Source: Tupaia tana (taxonomy: Eukaryota > Chordata > Mammalia > Scandentia > Tupaiidae). Taken from it: 64,000 nt of DNA. Under the pieces are notes generated by a model. It made no database searches and was not told the origin of the DNA. It saw nothing but the letters and a program-made list of their open reading frames with translations. The translations under genes and the position numbers were made by a program. The stretch covers positions 12,225,485 through 12,289,484 of the forward strand of contig JAKSZU010000011.1 of assembly GCA_026018925.1 (NCBI GenBank). The letters are read 5' to 3'. Shown piece by piece: positions 32,191-42,050 of the stretch; position 1 is the stretch's first letter, and every line of letters starts with the position of its first letter.

Positions 32191-32504
32191 GTACCTGTGC
32201 TGAGTTCCCAGGGGCCATTCTCATTGGCCATCTCGGTTGACACTTGCACAACTGTGTGAAGTAGGCGTCGGTGGCATTCCGTGCTGTGTGAGGTCGCAGA
32301 GTCATCCCAGGGATGTGACCTGTGCTGGGTCTCGTGTTACTAGGGTCAGCCTGACGCTTGGTGCTAGGCCCCACGGTTCTGCCAACAGCATTAGGCTGTG
32401 TCTAAGGAACCAAGGACTGACCAGCCTCATTCGGGCTTCCCACAAATGATCAAGAGTTCCTTAACGAAGCCTCCAAACCACCACCTCTTTTCAGGAATTG
32501 TTAG

Positions 32505-32584
32505 GTCATCGAGAAGGTCATGCATCCTTTTCTATATATTTCTATACAAAAAATGCATCATGATTTTCCTGATGACCCAATAAA
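32505..32584. mobile_element. Mariner-1 hairpin element
   Basis: Arms GGTCATCGAGAAGGTCATGC and GCATCATGATTTTCCTGATG with GACCCAATA at the right end. The loop has a doubled TTTCTATATATTTCTATA segment. It is the fourth copy. Confidence 0.78.
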
Positions 32585-32904
32585 ATGCCGGACCCCAGGG
32601 ATGAGAGTGACGATGACAATCGTGATAGTTGGTGACGATCACGGTGAGGATATTGCTGATAACAATAGCTGCTTATGCCAGGGCATCTGTGTACAGTCAC
32701 TGGAAGAGAGATCTTGTGATCTGGTGCTATAATTTGGCTGAAGCATGACCCTCAGCTTTCACACAGGCAAGAGTGTTAACTTTTGGAAACGTTATTGAAT
32801 TGAATGTCTTAGAAGGCCAAGGGCTGGGCTCAGATTCACTTCAGTTAATTCTGGAAAAGAGTTCAGGCGTCAATGTAGGTCATGACTTCTAGCGTTAGAA
32901 TTTG

Positions 32905-33125
32905 TTTTGTCTTTATTCATGTGTGGACGAGAGAGAGACAGAGACAGAGAGAAAGGGAGGAGCAGCCTGCACAGGGACTGGCCTTGCTGCTGTCCCCTTC
33001 CTCTGGCCCTCTAGCCCATCAGCTCTGGGACACAGGCCGACCAGGCAGGAATTCAGACCACAGTCCCCACGTGGAATCCAGCGTCTCTCCGGCAACACAT
33101 TACCGCCCCAGCACAGAGCTGGCCT
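32905..33125 (-). mobile_element. tSINE-B variant, reverse
   Basis: TTTATTCATGTGTGGACGAG, GAGACAGAGACAGAGAGAA, CACAGGGACTGGCCTTGCTG, ACCACAGTCCCCACGTGGAA and a degraded head near CCGCCCCAGCACAGAGCTGG. It shares layout with 13325-13595. Confidence 0.6.
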
Positions 33126-33164
33126 GGTGAAGACCTCTTTAATGTTGAGAACCTGAGTCACCGG

Positions 33165-33290
33165 TCCTCTTGTGAAAATACAGATTGTGGTCCAGGAGGT
33201 CTGGGATGGGGCCTGAGGTTCTGTATTTCCAGCTAGTCCCCAGGTGGTTCAATGCTGCAGGGCTGGGGACACGCCTGAGCAGCGGGGATC
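33165..33290. mobile_element. MER5A-like fragment
   Basis: TGGGGCCTGAGGTTCTGTAT and CTAGTCCCCAGGTGGTTC resemble the right half of MER5A. It is diverged and lacks the left terminus. Confidence 0.5.
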
Positions 33291-33449
33291 AGTAGTACCC
33301 AGCTGGTGTCTGTCTCCTTCACACCCACACTCACATCACCCGTCTTAAACCAACCTTGGCTTTGTCTGCTCCTGCCGGGCCCCCACGTGGCCTTCTTGAC
33401 ACAGCTTCTTTCAGTCTATTCGATGTGAAACCTGTCACCTGATTTTTCG

Positions 33450-33702
33450 TTGTTGCGGAGGTTTTTGTCATAGGGCAGGTGCACTCACCGAAGAGAGAGA
33501 GACAGAGATAGAAAGTGAGAAGTCACCCCCTACCCCCAGGGGGAATGGCCATACCACAATCCCTTCTCCTCCATTCTTCTCCCAGGATCTTGAGCACACA
33601 TGAACATGTACCTGGTGTGATTGTCAAGCCACTGGGTCTGGGACTCCAACCGCATTGCCCATGTGAGAGACCATCAATGGAACCACTACAGCGTCTCCTA
33701 GC
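33450..33702 (-). mobile_element. tSINE-A, reverse
   Basis: GGAGGTTTTTGTCATAGGGC, a ten-base insertion in the body palindrome (CCCCCTACCCCCAGGGGG), CTCCCAGGATCTTGAGCAC and a worn head. CACCTGATT occurs on both sides. Confidence 0.88.
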
Positions 33703-34597
33703 CCCTTTGGCACCTGATTCGAGAGTATTTCTGAAGGCATCGGCCTCCGTTCTGTGTGTGTAACAGCAGTACAGAAGGACCAGTCTGCCCTGGATGTCGT
33801 CAGAAAGAATACTGGAAGCAGCCCCCCAGCCCCCGAGGCATTCTCCTTTGTTTATAGAATGTGGTGTCCCCCACCCCTCTAGAAATACTCCGAAGTTGTT
33901 ACTCAGCTCTTCTGAAGTGTGTACTGCTAGAACTGACATCTCAGAAGCCGATATCACAGTGCCCCTCATGCACCTTGGACGACAAAATTCCTCTCCAGCA
34001 TCCGTTCTTGGAGTGCTGAGGGATTCTGATTTACGTGTAAGGCCGTTCAGTCAAGCGTTGCTTACAGCACGGTCTCGTGGGGCCAACCTACTGTGCAGCC
34101 GCAGGGGGTGGGTACAGCGGACTGTGGCACTGGACACCCAGCTGGCCAGAGATACCCGCAGCAACTACAGAGCATTCTTCTGAAGAAAATGCCACCTAAG
34201 GCTGAGTTGGGAAGCAGAGCACGGGCTGCACACACGGCTGGTGTCCGAGAGAGGGAGCTGTGTGACACGGACGTGAAGAGAAAGACGCCAGAGCGTGTAC
34301 GTGGTTCGGCCTGCATCGGCGTGGTTCTCAGCGCACGTCTGGGGACGTCTGGAGGCGTTTTACTCATTGCTCCTGGACAAGGGGTGCTAGTAGCATCCTT
34401 GGATGGATGAGGCCCTGGGACAGCTCCCCACAATTACCTGGTTTGAAAAATATAAGCCATGCTGAGGTTGAGAAAAACGTAATCTAAGATCGTGAGGGAT
34501 TTCCATTTTTCTTACATTTTTCACTGTCTTGCAAATTTCCAGAATTTTCCTTTTATAGAAGACAGACACAACTTTTCATTTAAAAAGATAGGAGAGT

Positions 34598-34880
34598 GAT
34601 GGGCTGGCTCCGTGGCACGGCAGGAGGGTGCTGCTCACGAGAAGCTGAATTCCACGTGGCAACCGCAGTTGGAATCCCTGACCTGGCCACACTCCGGGCA
34701 CGTGCACAAGGGCCCAGGATCCAGTGAGCTGGAAGATGGGAAAAAGGGGGATGAGGCCTGACCGGGCCCTATGGAAGGTGCCCCTTCCTCCTCACTCACT
34801 CACTTTCTCTCTGTCTTATGCATGTGCATGAGCTGTATCATAAATAAAGAAAACAATAATAATAGTAGTAGTAATCAATA
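34598..34880 (+). mobile_element. tSINE-D, old tRNA SINE
   Basis: GATGGGCTGGCTCCGTGGCA head, CCACGTGGCAACCGCAGTTG, TCCGGGCACGTGCACAAGGG, GGAAGATGGGAAAAAGGGGG, a CTCACTCACTTTCTCTCTG segment and an (AAT/AGT)n-rich tail to about 34880. It parallels the copy at 37814-38035. Confidence 0.7.
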
Positions 34881-34993
34881 ATAAAGCTAAAAAGGGGTGC
34901 TGTCCTTGGGGATTTGGGAAAAGCCAGCCCTAGAGACCCAAGCTTGAGAAGTCATAGATTGCCCAAAGATTTGGATTTGAGTAATGTTCTTTT

Positions 34994-35137
34994 TTAAAAA
35001 TAAATTATTTATTTATTCATTCACTTATTTTAGTTTGACCAGAGAGAGACACAGAGAAAGAGAGACAGAAAGTGAGAAAGCAAGCCACCAGGTCTAGGAT
35101 TCGAACCGTGGGCGGTCACGCCACCTGCTGGTCTCCC
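34994..35137 (-). mobile_element. tSINE-C, reverse, 15-bp TSD
   Basis: The body-less form: AAATTATTTATTTATTCATT, TTTGACCAGAGAGAGACAC, AAGTGAGAAAGCAAGCCACC directly joined to AGGTCTAGGATTCGAACCGT. The duplication GAGTAATGTTCTTTT at 34979-34993 matches 35138-35152 with one change, so the short form itself moved as a unit. Confidence 0.92.
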
Positions 35138-35409
35138 GAGTAACGTTCTTTTAGAATAACTGCGAGTGGAGGTTTCATCAAAGTAACAGAAAGAATGTGA
35201 TATGTGGAGAGGGGAACAGGCATTCGTTCCCCATTTCCAGAGCTGTAAAGCAGAATGTTTCTCTCCTGGTCTGTGAAAGGGTAACCTTGGATTTAAAAGC
35301 TACCCCTTTCTATCCTAGCGTGTGAACCTGGTTATCCGAAAGTGCTGATGGCCGAACACGGCAGTAAGTTAAGAAGGGTGGTACTTACAGAGAGTACCCC
35401 CTTGTAGAT

Positions 35410-35850
35410 ATGAGAGGTCTTCCAAAACCTCATGGGAAATGTGTGTTATGAAAAAAGTTCTGCATGGGGACCAGCAGTTAGCATAATGGCTATGTCGCTG
35501 GACTCCCACGTAGTCGACCGCGGTTCACGTCCCGGACCCAGTGGCTTAAACTCACACCAGGCGCGTGTGATGCTCAAGATCCCGAGAGGAGAATGGAGGA
35601 GAAAGGATTGTGGCGTGGCCATCCCCCCTGGGGGGTGATTTCTCGCTTTCTGTCTCTCTGTCTCTCTCTGTCTCTTTCTGTCTGTCTGGCGAGCGCACGC
35701 ACCCTATAGCAAAAACCTCTCCAAAAAATGAATAAATAAAATAAAATAAAATAAAATAAAATAAAATAAAGCTCTCCATGGATTTCAGAAATGTTTGCAC
35801 GAGAATAAACTTGTGCTTTATTTCCATTTTCCATGAACTTTTCCAAAGTC
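35410..35850. mobile_element. Mariner-2 element interrupted by tSINE-A
   Basis: Left half: GAGAGGTCTTCCAAAACCTC, ATGTGTGTTATGAAAAAAG. Right half: CCATGGATTTCAGAAATGTT, GCACGAGAATAAACTTGTGC and CATTTTCCATGAACTTTTCC. Both termini are recognisable. Confidence 0.82.
35467..35768 (+). mobile_element. tSINE-A, young, inside mariner-2
   Basis: GGGACCAGCAGTTAGCATAA start, a near-consensus body with CCCCCCTGGGGGG, CCCTATAGCAAAAACCTCTC and an (AAAAT)n tail. TTCTGCATGG and CTCTCCATGG look like a decayed duplication. Confidence 0.93.
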
Positions 35851-36999
35851 TCTTGTCTGGAGTCCCTTACTCACATCCCCCCAGGCTGTCAATTAGAACT
35901 CATAATTATACTTAATAATTACTGCAACGTGAATGAGTGAACGCAGGCTTATTCGAGATGCAGGGTGTGGGGTGGATAATGTGGCTTATTTGGGGTGATA
36001 ACAGCAGAACCAAGACTGAGAAACTCCAGCTCAAAACAGTCCCGTGGTGGTCTCTGTCTGCCACCTGCCCGTCCTTGAGCAAACCAATCAATCAGGAAGA
36101 TTGGAATGTTGGAGGGTGGGGGTGGGCGGAGGACATACCTAATTTTCCAGGGAAAATTTCCTCTGTGCTCATCATGGGTGGGTCTGAAGGTGGGGTGCCC
36201 AGTCCCTCCTGGAAGACCTGGCTTGAATGGATGCGGGTGCTGATGATCTGGCGCCACCCAGTGGAGGGCCTCATGTCTGCAGCCTGGGGCCTGATAGATA
36301 GGACCTGCTAAGCAGGGGAGGGAGAAGAGGAACCAGGGCGGATAGTCCTGCTGGCCTTGATAGTAGCAAGTCCTCACCATCCCCTCCCTGCCCACCGTGC
36401 TGAGGCCCCTCTGTGCTCCACCTTTCAATTGCTCTGTCTTCTCATAAGCCTCCCTAGGAAAACCGTCTTTAGACACAACAGAGAGGAAAGAGAATGGGGC
36501 TCAGGGCTTGAAAGCTTAAGGGACCCTTTGGAGAGTCGAGTGTAAGACGGAGCAAGGGGTGAGATGCTCGTCCCTGTAGTCAGCACCCCCCTTCATTCGG
36601 TGCATCACGTGCCCATGGGGCATCTGTGCCTTTGTTAGGCACTGAGGAAGGTCGGTCCCTGTCTTGACAGAGGTTTGTGGCTGAGGTGGGAGGAAGGCGT
36701 TAGAGAAATGACTGAATTCCAGCAGTGAGAAGAGCTGGAGGAGGTGTAGGCTAGGAGGCCTCGTCTGGTGGTGGTGGTGGTCATGGCATGTCAGCAATGG
36801 AATCCTTCAGGAAAGATACCGAAGGCTGGAAGGATGCGCAGGGGGTTGGCTTGGCAAAGAGGTGGGGGAAGAAGAACATGCCAGGTGGAAGGAATGGTGG
36901 GTGCCTAGAGATTGGAAGGAGGGTGGTGTTTTCAAAGAGCCCTCAGGGCCCACCACAGGGTGCCAGCGTGCAGTGGCTGGAGCCACATGGGCTGCCCGG

Positions 37000-37140
37000 G
37001 TGCACTCCTGGTTCAACCTACACAGGCTGGGCAAGGTTGAGTGCAACTGCGGTTCCAGGCTCCTTGGGGGCTGGGGCAGGAAGACTGCAACACAGGGAGA
37101 CCCTGTCACACAAGTACCCTGCCCCCCATTAAAAAATAAA
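37000..37140 (+). mobile_element. 7SL-derived SINE monomer, diverged
   Basis: CTTGGGGGCTGGGGCAGGAA, then CTGCAACACAGGGAGACCCT and GTCACACAAG with an AAAAAATAAA tail, echo the end of a 7SL-derived monomer. It is too diverged for a firm call. A tSINE-A starts right at its A tail. Confidence 0.4.
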
Positions 37141-37430
37141 GGACAGACCAGCAGATGGCGTGGCAGTTACATCACTGGACTCCCATGTGGTTGACCACAG
37201 TTCAAATCTCGGACCCAGCAGCTTAAAACACACTGGGTGCATGTTCGTGCATGCCCAAAATCCCAAGAAGAGAATGGAGGAAAAGGGACTGCAGTGTGCC
37301 CATCCCCCCAGGGGGTAATTTCTCACTTTTTGTTTCTCTGTCTCTCTCTCTCTGGTGGAGTACATGTGCCCTATAGCAAAAATCTCTCTAGAAAATTTAA
37401 AAAAAAAAGAAAGAATAAAAATAAATAAAT
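37141..37430 (+). mobile_element. tSINE-A, forward
   Basis: GGACAGACCAGCAGATGGCG start, ACAGTTCAAATCTCGGACCC, AGAATGGAGGAAAAGGGACT, CCCCCCAGGGGGTAATTTCT, CCCTATAGCAAAAATCTCTC and an A-rich tail with AAATAAATAAAT. Confidence 0.92.
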
Positions 37431-37813
37431 AGAAGAACCACAGAGGCCGAGCGCTGCGGTGAGTTGCTAAGTGAGTGGGTACAGAGGGCAGAAGGTGAAG
37501 CTGGATATTCCACGTGGGCCCATCATGCAGCGCTCAGGTCTTACCCTGACACACTGGGGCACCATTGACGGGGTCCAGACAGGGTCCCACCTGCAAGCAG
37601 GCAGGGCCCAGGGATTATTTCCATGGGGAAGAATCAGGCTGAGAAGAACTTTGGAGCTTGGGAGGGCCGTTAGGGCTTACCGGATTACTTGTGAGTGACC
37701 ACCACTGTCACCGGCACGACCTGTGTGCCACCACTAGTCAGTGCTCAGTGTGACAGCAGAGCGGCCCAGGTGGGGTCCGGACACCAGGCTAAGGTGGGAT
37801 TTTACAACTATAA

Positions 37814-38035
37814 ATGAGGCCGGCTCCATAGCGTAGTGGTTAAGTGCTATGCAGAGGAAGTCGGATCTCACATGGCTGACCAGGGTTTAAATCCCGGCCG
37901 CAGTGGCAGCACGCCAGGCACACACGTGTGCCCAGGGTCCTGATGGCATGGGGATGAGAGGAAAAGGGCTTGTGGTGTGACCATGCCCACACAGGTCCTC
38001 TGGCATTAAAAAATTAATAATTAAAAAAGAAAGAA
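37814..38035 (+). mobile_element. tSINE-D, forward
   Basis: GGCCGGCTCCATAGCGTAGT is a tRNA-like head with an A box (TAGCGTAGTGG). CAGGGTTTAAATCCCGGCCG is the B-box region. CACACACGTGTGCCCAGGGT and an AAAAAATTAATAATTAAAAA tail follow. Confidence 0.78.
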
Positions 38036-38059
38036 GTGGAGGTGAAGAACTCCCAGGAA

Positions 38060-38337
38060 TCATATGACAATTTGCAAAGAAAGAAACTTAACGGCATTTG
38101 TAAACTTCTACAAAAGCAGAGTAATATTAAAGAATTACTGATCTACATTTAACATCCACAGTTACCATCATTAGCCAATCTTGTTTCATTTAATTCCAAA
38201 CCACCTCCTCCTCCCTTGTAAAGCAATTCCTGTCAGGCTGTTTTAAATGCGGTGTTTTCAAATATCTCTGAGGGAGAAGACAGACGATATTATGATCACA
38301 CTTGAAAAATCAGTAATTCCATAAAATCAGCTACCAC
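38060..38337 (-). mobile_element. LINE-1 fragment, antisense
   Basis: ATTTGCAAAGAAAGAAACTT, CATCATTAGCCAATCTTGTT and AGCAATTCCTGTCAGGCTGT fit the same antisense L1M stretch as 25319-25610. It abuts the mariner-2 element. Confidence 0.5.
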
Positions 38338-38441
38338 AAAGGGTCTTCAGAAACCTCACGGAAAATGCATATTATGAAAAACAGTATGCATGCGTTTCAA
38401 AACTTTTGTACCACAAAAAACTTATATTTAAATCCCATTTT

Positions 38442-38715
38442 GAACCAGCGGTTAGCGTAATGGCTATGTCGCTGGACTCCCACGTAGTCGACCGCGGTTT
38501 GAGTCCTGGACCCGGTGGCTTAAAACTCACGCCAGGCGCGTGTGCGTGCGTGCCCAAGATCCCGAGAGGAGAATGGAGGAGAAGGGATTGCGGCGTGACC
38601 ATCCCCCCTGGGGGGTGATTTCTCGCTTTCTGTCTCTCTGTCTCTCTCTGTCTGTCTGGCAAGTGCACGCGCCCTATAGCGAAAACCTCTCAAAAAAAAA
38701 AAAAAAAAAAAAGTA
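38442..38715 (+). mobile_element. tSINE-A, young, first of the pair
   Basis: GAACCAGCGGTTAGCGTAAT start, a near-consensus body (CCCCCCTGGGGGG), CCCTATAGCGAAAACCTCTC and poly(A), ending before the second AAATCCCATTTT. Confidence 0.96.
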
Positions 38716-38727
38716 AATCCCATTTTG

Positions 38728-38988
38728 GGGGGCCAGCAGATGGCATAATGGTTATATTGCTGGACTCCCATGTAGTCACCGCAGTTCCAATTCTGGACCC
38801 GGTGACTTAAACTTCATGCCAGGTGTGTGTGCATGTGTGCCCAAGATCCCGAGAGGAGAATGGAGGAGAAGGGATTGAGGTGTGGCCATCCCCCTCAAGG
38901 AGTGATTTCTTGCTTTCTGTCTTTTTCTATAGTGAGTGCATGCACCCTAGAGCAAAAATCTCTCTAAAAAATAAAAATAAGAAAAAAA
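38728..38988 (+). mobile_element. tSINE-A, second of the pair
   Basis: GGGGGGCCAGCAGATGGCAT start, GTTCCAATTCTGGACCCGGT, CCCCCTCAAGGAGTGATTTC and an A-rich tail, ending before the third AAATCCCATTTT. It is more diverged than its partner, so it is probably the earlier insertion. Confidence 0.95.
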
Positions 38989-39077
38989 AAATCCCATTTT
39001 TCCACTGAATTTTTTGAAGTTCCCTAATATATGTAATGCACATTCAAGTTCCCCACTTATCCCTAGAAATAACTTTT

Positions 39078-39338
39078 TTTTTTTTGAGAGGTTTTTGCCA
39101 CAGGGCATGTGCACTCGCCAGAAAGACAGAGAGAGAGAGACAGAAAGCGAGAAATCACCTCCCAGGGGGGATAGCCACGCCGCAATCCCTTCTCCTCCAT
39201 TCTCCATTCTCCTCTCGGGATCTTGGGCATGCACGCACATGAGCCCAGCATAAGTTTAAGCCGCTGGGTCCAGGACTCGAACCGTGGTCGGCTACATGGG
39301 AGTCCAGTGACATAGCCATTATGCTAACTGTTGGTCCC
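39078..39338 (-). mobile_element. tSINE-A, reverse, 12-bp TSD
   Basis: GAAATAACTTTT (39066-39077) and GAAATGACTTTT (39339-39350) flank a complete copy with GAGAGGTTTTTGCCACAGGG, a doubled CTCCATT in the body and a head ending ATGCTAACTGTTGGTCCC. Confidence 0.95.
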
Positions 39339-39424
39339 GAAATGACTTTTATAGGTGGTTTTCTCCCCAGTCCAGGATCCACTCAAGGTTAACCCATAGC
39401 TCTGTTGGTTGCTGGGTCTCTAGT

Positions 39425-39870
39425 TCGCCTCTCTTTTTAAAAGATTTTAATTGAAATCTAATTCACGTGGCATATAACTCAGCCACTTATAATGTGCAGT
39501 TCATCGGCTTTTAGCATGTTCACAGAGCTGCGCAACCATTATATCATAATCAATTCCAGAACATTGTTATCACTCATCTCCAAAAGGATTCCCCAAGCCT
39601 TAGGCAACGTCGGATCTACTTCCCATCTCTCTGGATTTCCTTATTCTGGACATTTAAAACAAGTGGGATCATGCTATACATGGTCCTTCAGCTGACGTCT
39701 GTCATGACATGATGTTTTCAGGTTCATCCATGTTGTGACATGAACTGTTTTATTCATTCCTTTTTATGACTGAGTAATATTCCATCAAGTGGGTAAACCA
39801 TTTCATCTATGCAATCACTTTAACCTCTTTCCATCTAGATGCAATCCCGCACAGTGACTAGCTAACTCCC
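39425..39870 (-). mobile_element. LINE-1 3' region, antisense
   Basis: ATCTAATTCACGTGGCATAT, CGGCTTTTAGCATGTTCACA, CTCTGGATTTCCTTATTCTG with GACATTTAAAAC, GGTTCATCCATGTTGTGACA and CTGAGTAATATTCCATCAAG follow the antisense 3' end of an old L1 (L1MB/L1MC type). The sense version of this text is at 63435-64000. Confidence 0.85.
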
Positions 39871-39889
39871 CATCTGTCTGTCTATTTAT

Positions 39890-40215
39890 GAAGAATTGAG
39901 GTCAATTGTCTTGTAAAATGACCTGCATTCTTGAGCTAATCATTTGTTTATGCTAGATACAGGTTAAGCAGTTTGGGTGTGAATACCATGTAGGGTATGT
40001 TGAATCCTTCTCCTTGCATTTTATCAGGTTGTTACAGGAGCGTAAATAATCTCACACTCCCGGGTTATTTAATGTCTGGTTCGATGTGCCGACTGCCAGA
40101 CTTCTCCTCTGTAGGGGCACATTTTCCCCTTCTAACTGGTCAGTAACCTGTGGGGTGCTAGCGTGAGGCCACGTAGCCTGTTCCTAACAATCTTCTCGCT
40201 TGGCGAGCATCTGTG
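39890..40215. mobile_element. Old LINE fragment
   Basis: TTGTCTTGTAAAATGACCTG with CATTCTTGAGC, TGCTAGATACAGGTTAAGC and GAATACCATGTAGGGTATGT follow a widespread old LINE segment usually found in antisense L1 contexts. Orientation and subfamily are not certain. Confidence 0.5.
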
Positions 40216-40284
40216 TTGATCGTGGCCTGAATCTCTTTTGACACTGGGGTTTACAAATGGTGGCTTTTTGATTTCTCGTCTTTT

Positions 40285-40500
40285 CATTTAGGTTTATTTA
40301 TTTATTTTCTCCGTGAGAAAGAGAGAAGGAACCAGAGAGACAGCACGCCTACCAGGGTTGCCATGGCATGATCTACCCCTGGTCTCAGACAGGGCTATGC
40401 ACACATGCCCATTGTGCCCAGGGCCGCCCTGGGAAGAGAAGCCGGGCCTTTTCCATGTAGGTCCCCTTGTGTTAACACTGCACCACCTCCTGGCGCCTCT
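40285..40500 (-). mobile_element. tSINE-B, reverse
   Basis: GGTTTATTTATTTATTTTCT, CCGTGAGAAAGAGAGAAGG, CCCCTGGTCTCAGACAGGGC, CCTTTTCCATGTAGGTCCCC and a head ending TGCACCACCTCCTGGCGCC. Confidence 0.78.
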
Positions 40501-40759
40501 TGGAACTTTTTATTAGCGTTCTTCTATAAAGAAATGTCCCTCCCCCACTGGAATTACTCGGTTGTAGCCATTATTCATGCCCAAACTGTCGCCATGTGGT
40601 GCGGGAGCCCCTTCGGGCTGTCTCTTCTGTCCCTTGGTTATATCTTCCTCATTCTTTGAACTCTTTCTCACCTCCCAGCACAGTGAGGTGGTCCAGGTCT
40701 AGCCTGCACTTGGAACCAGCTCCACAGAGCCTGGGCTCCTTTTAGAAACTGATTCCTAC

Positions 40760-41003
40760 CAGGACCAGCAGATGGCATAATGGTTATGTCGCTGGACTCC
40801 CATATAGTCGATCATGGTTCGAGTCCCGGACCTGGCAGCTTAAAACTCACACAGGGTGCATGTGTGTGCATGCCCAAAATCCCAAGAGGAGAAGGGAATG
40901 TGGTGTGGCCATCCCCTCTGGGGGATGATTTCTCACTTTCGGCCTCTCCAGCAAGCTTAAACACCAATAGAAAAAAATCTATCTGTTAAAAAAAAAAAAA
41001 AGG
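40760..41003 (+). mobile_element. tSINE-A, forward
   Basis: AGGACCAGCAGATGGCATAA, the B box GGTTCGAGTCC, a shortened pyrimidine region (CTCACTTTCGGCCTCTCCAG) and poly(A). ATTCCTACC flanks both ends. Confidence 0.93.
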
Positions 41004-41500
41004 AGAGAAATAATTCCTACCTAATAGGTGCTGTTGCTGTGATAAGGTGCCCTTCCTTGTGGGTCCTTCGGTGGAGGGCCATGAGGTGTGTGCGTGCATG
41101 ATACATATGTACGTGATGCATGTGTGACGTGAAGTAGGGGTGGTACGCACAGCTCATTAGCAGCACACTCAGAGCCTCAGGTTAGTGCTGGCTAAAGTTA
41201 CGCAGTTCACAGGGCAGAGAGCAGAGAAGGGGTTGTCACCCACACTTAGAAGACCCACCTCAAAACCATGAATGCATTCGTATCCTGGCCCAGTTACAGG
41301 GGGAGGTGTGACCTCCGTGTCCAGCCTCTTTCCACAGCCTCCAACACAGCAGTCCCCAAACCGATGTTGAGGGTGACAGAAATCTATTCCCAACATCCCT
41401 ACAGAGACAAAAGAAAACAAGATGCCATCCTAAGTCCCAAAATATTATTAGAGAGGTGGTGGAATCAGAGGGAGGAGTTATGCCGCCCACGCCTCTGTTA

Positions 41501-41652
41501 TTTTTTTTAACTTTATTTATTATTGTTATTTTCCAGTTTGATCAGAGAGAGACAGAGAAAGGGAAAGTGAGAAAGCAAGCCACCAGGACTCGAACGACGG
41601 TCAGCCATGTAGGCGTCCAGTGCCTTTAACCACCACGCCACTTGCTGGCCCC
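41501..41652 (-). mobile_element. tSINE-C, reverse
   Basis: TTTAACTTTATTTATTATTG, AGTTTGATCAGAGAGAGACA, AAGTGAGAAAGCAAGCCACC joined to AGGACTCGAACGACGGTCAG and a head ending CGCCACTTGCTGGCCCC. Confidence 0.88.
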
Positions 41653-41654
41653 AA

Positions 41655-41880
41655 TTTTTAAAGTTTATTCACTCATTTATTCCACAAGAGAGAGAAATGG
41701 AGAGGGAGAGGCAGGCACCCCCCAGCAGTGTCTTCACGCCACGACCCACCCCCATCTCAGTCAACCCAGATTATGGGCATTCGCATACCCAGCACGCTCA
41801 GGGCAGTCCCAGGTCACGCACCGAGGACCTGGCCCGGGTGGGTCTAGCCATGTTCAAGCTGTGCCACTATGTGGCCCTCT
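41655..41880 (-). mobile_element. tSINE-B, reverse
   Basis: TTTATTCACTCATTTATTCC, GAGAGGGAGAGGCAGGCACC, CATCTCAGTCAACCCAGATT, CCGAGGACCTGGCCCGGGTG and a head ending CTGTGCCACTATGTGGCCC. Confidence 0.82.
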
Positions 41881-42050
41881 CCTACTCTATCGAATAGTCT
41901 TGTGCCCCTGGACAAATTCATTTCTGCAAGCCCCAGTTTCGTGACCTGTAACACGGAGTCAGTGGCACTTAGCTTGCTGAGACCGTAAGGATCGCACGAG
42001 ATTCAGCATGCCACACACCGAGCCACGGGGCGTGCTGGAGCGGACAAGCA
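41881..42050 (+). mobile_element. MIR
   Basis: CCCCTGGACAAATTCATTTC, AAGCCCCAGTTTCGTGACCT and AAGGATCGCACGAGATTCAG follow the MIR core and 3' portion. Confidence 0.65.

Larger units (their letters stand above)
38338..39031. mobile_element. Mariner-2 element carrying two SINE insertions
   Basis: Left part: AAGGGTCTTCAGAAACCTCA, CATATTATGAAAAACAGTAT, TTTTGTACCACAAAAAACTT. Right end: CCACTGAATTTTTTGAAGTT with CCCTAATAT. In the middle the segment AAATCCCATTTT occurs three times (38430-38441, 38716-38727, 38989-39000), once per insertion boundary, which marks two successive SINE insertions at the same target. Confidence 0.92.

Noticed and set aside
36240-36265. A further CTCF-like motif on the minus strand near GGCGCCACCCAGTGG
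   Set aside because: It deviates from the core consensus at a key A position, unlike the three matches reported.
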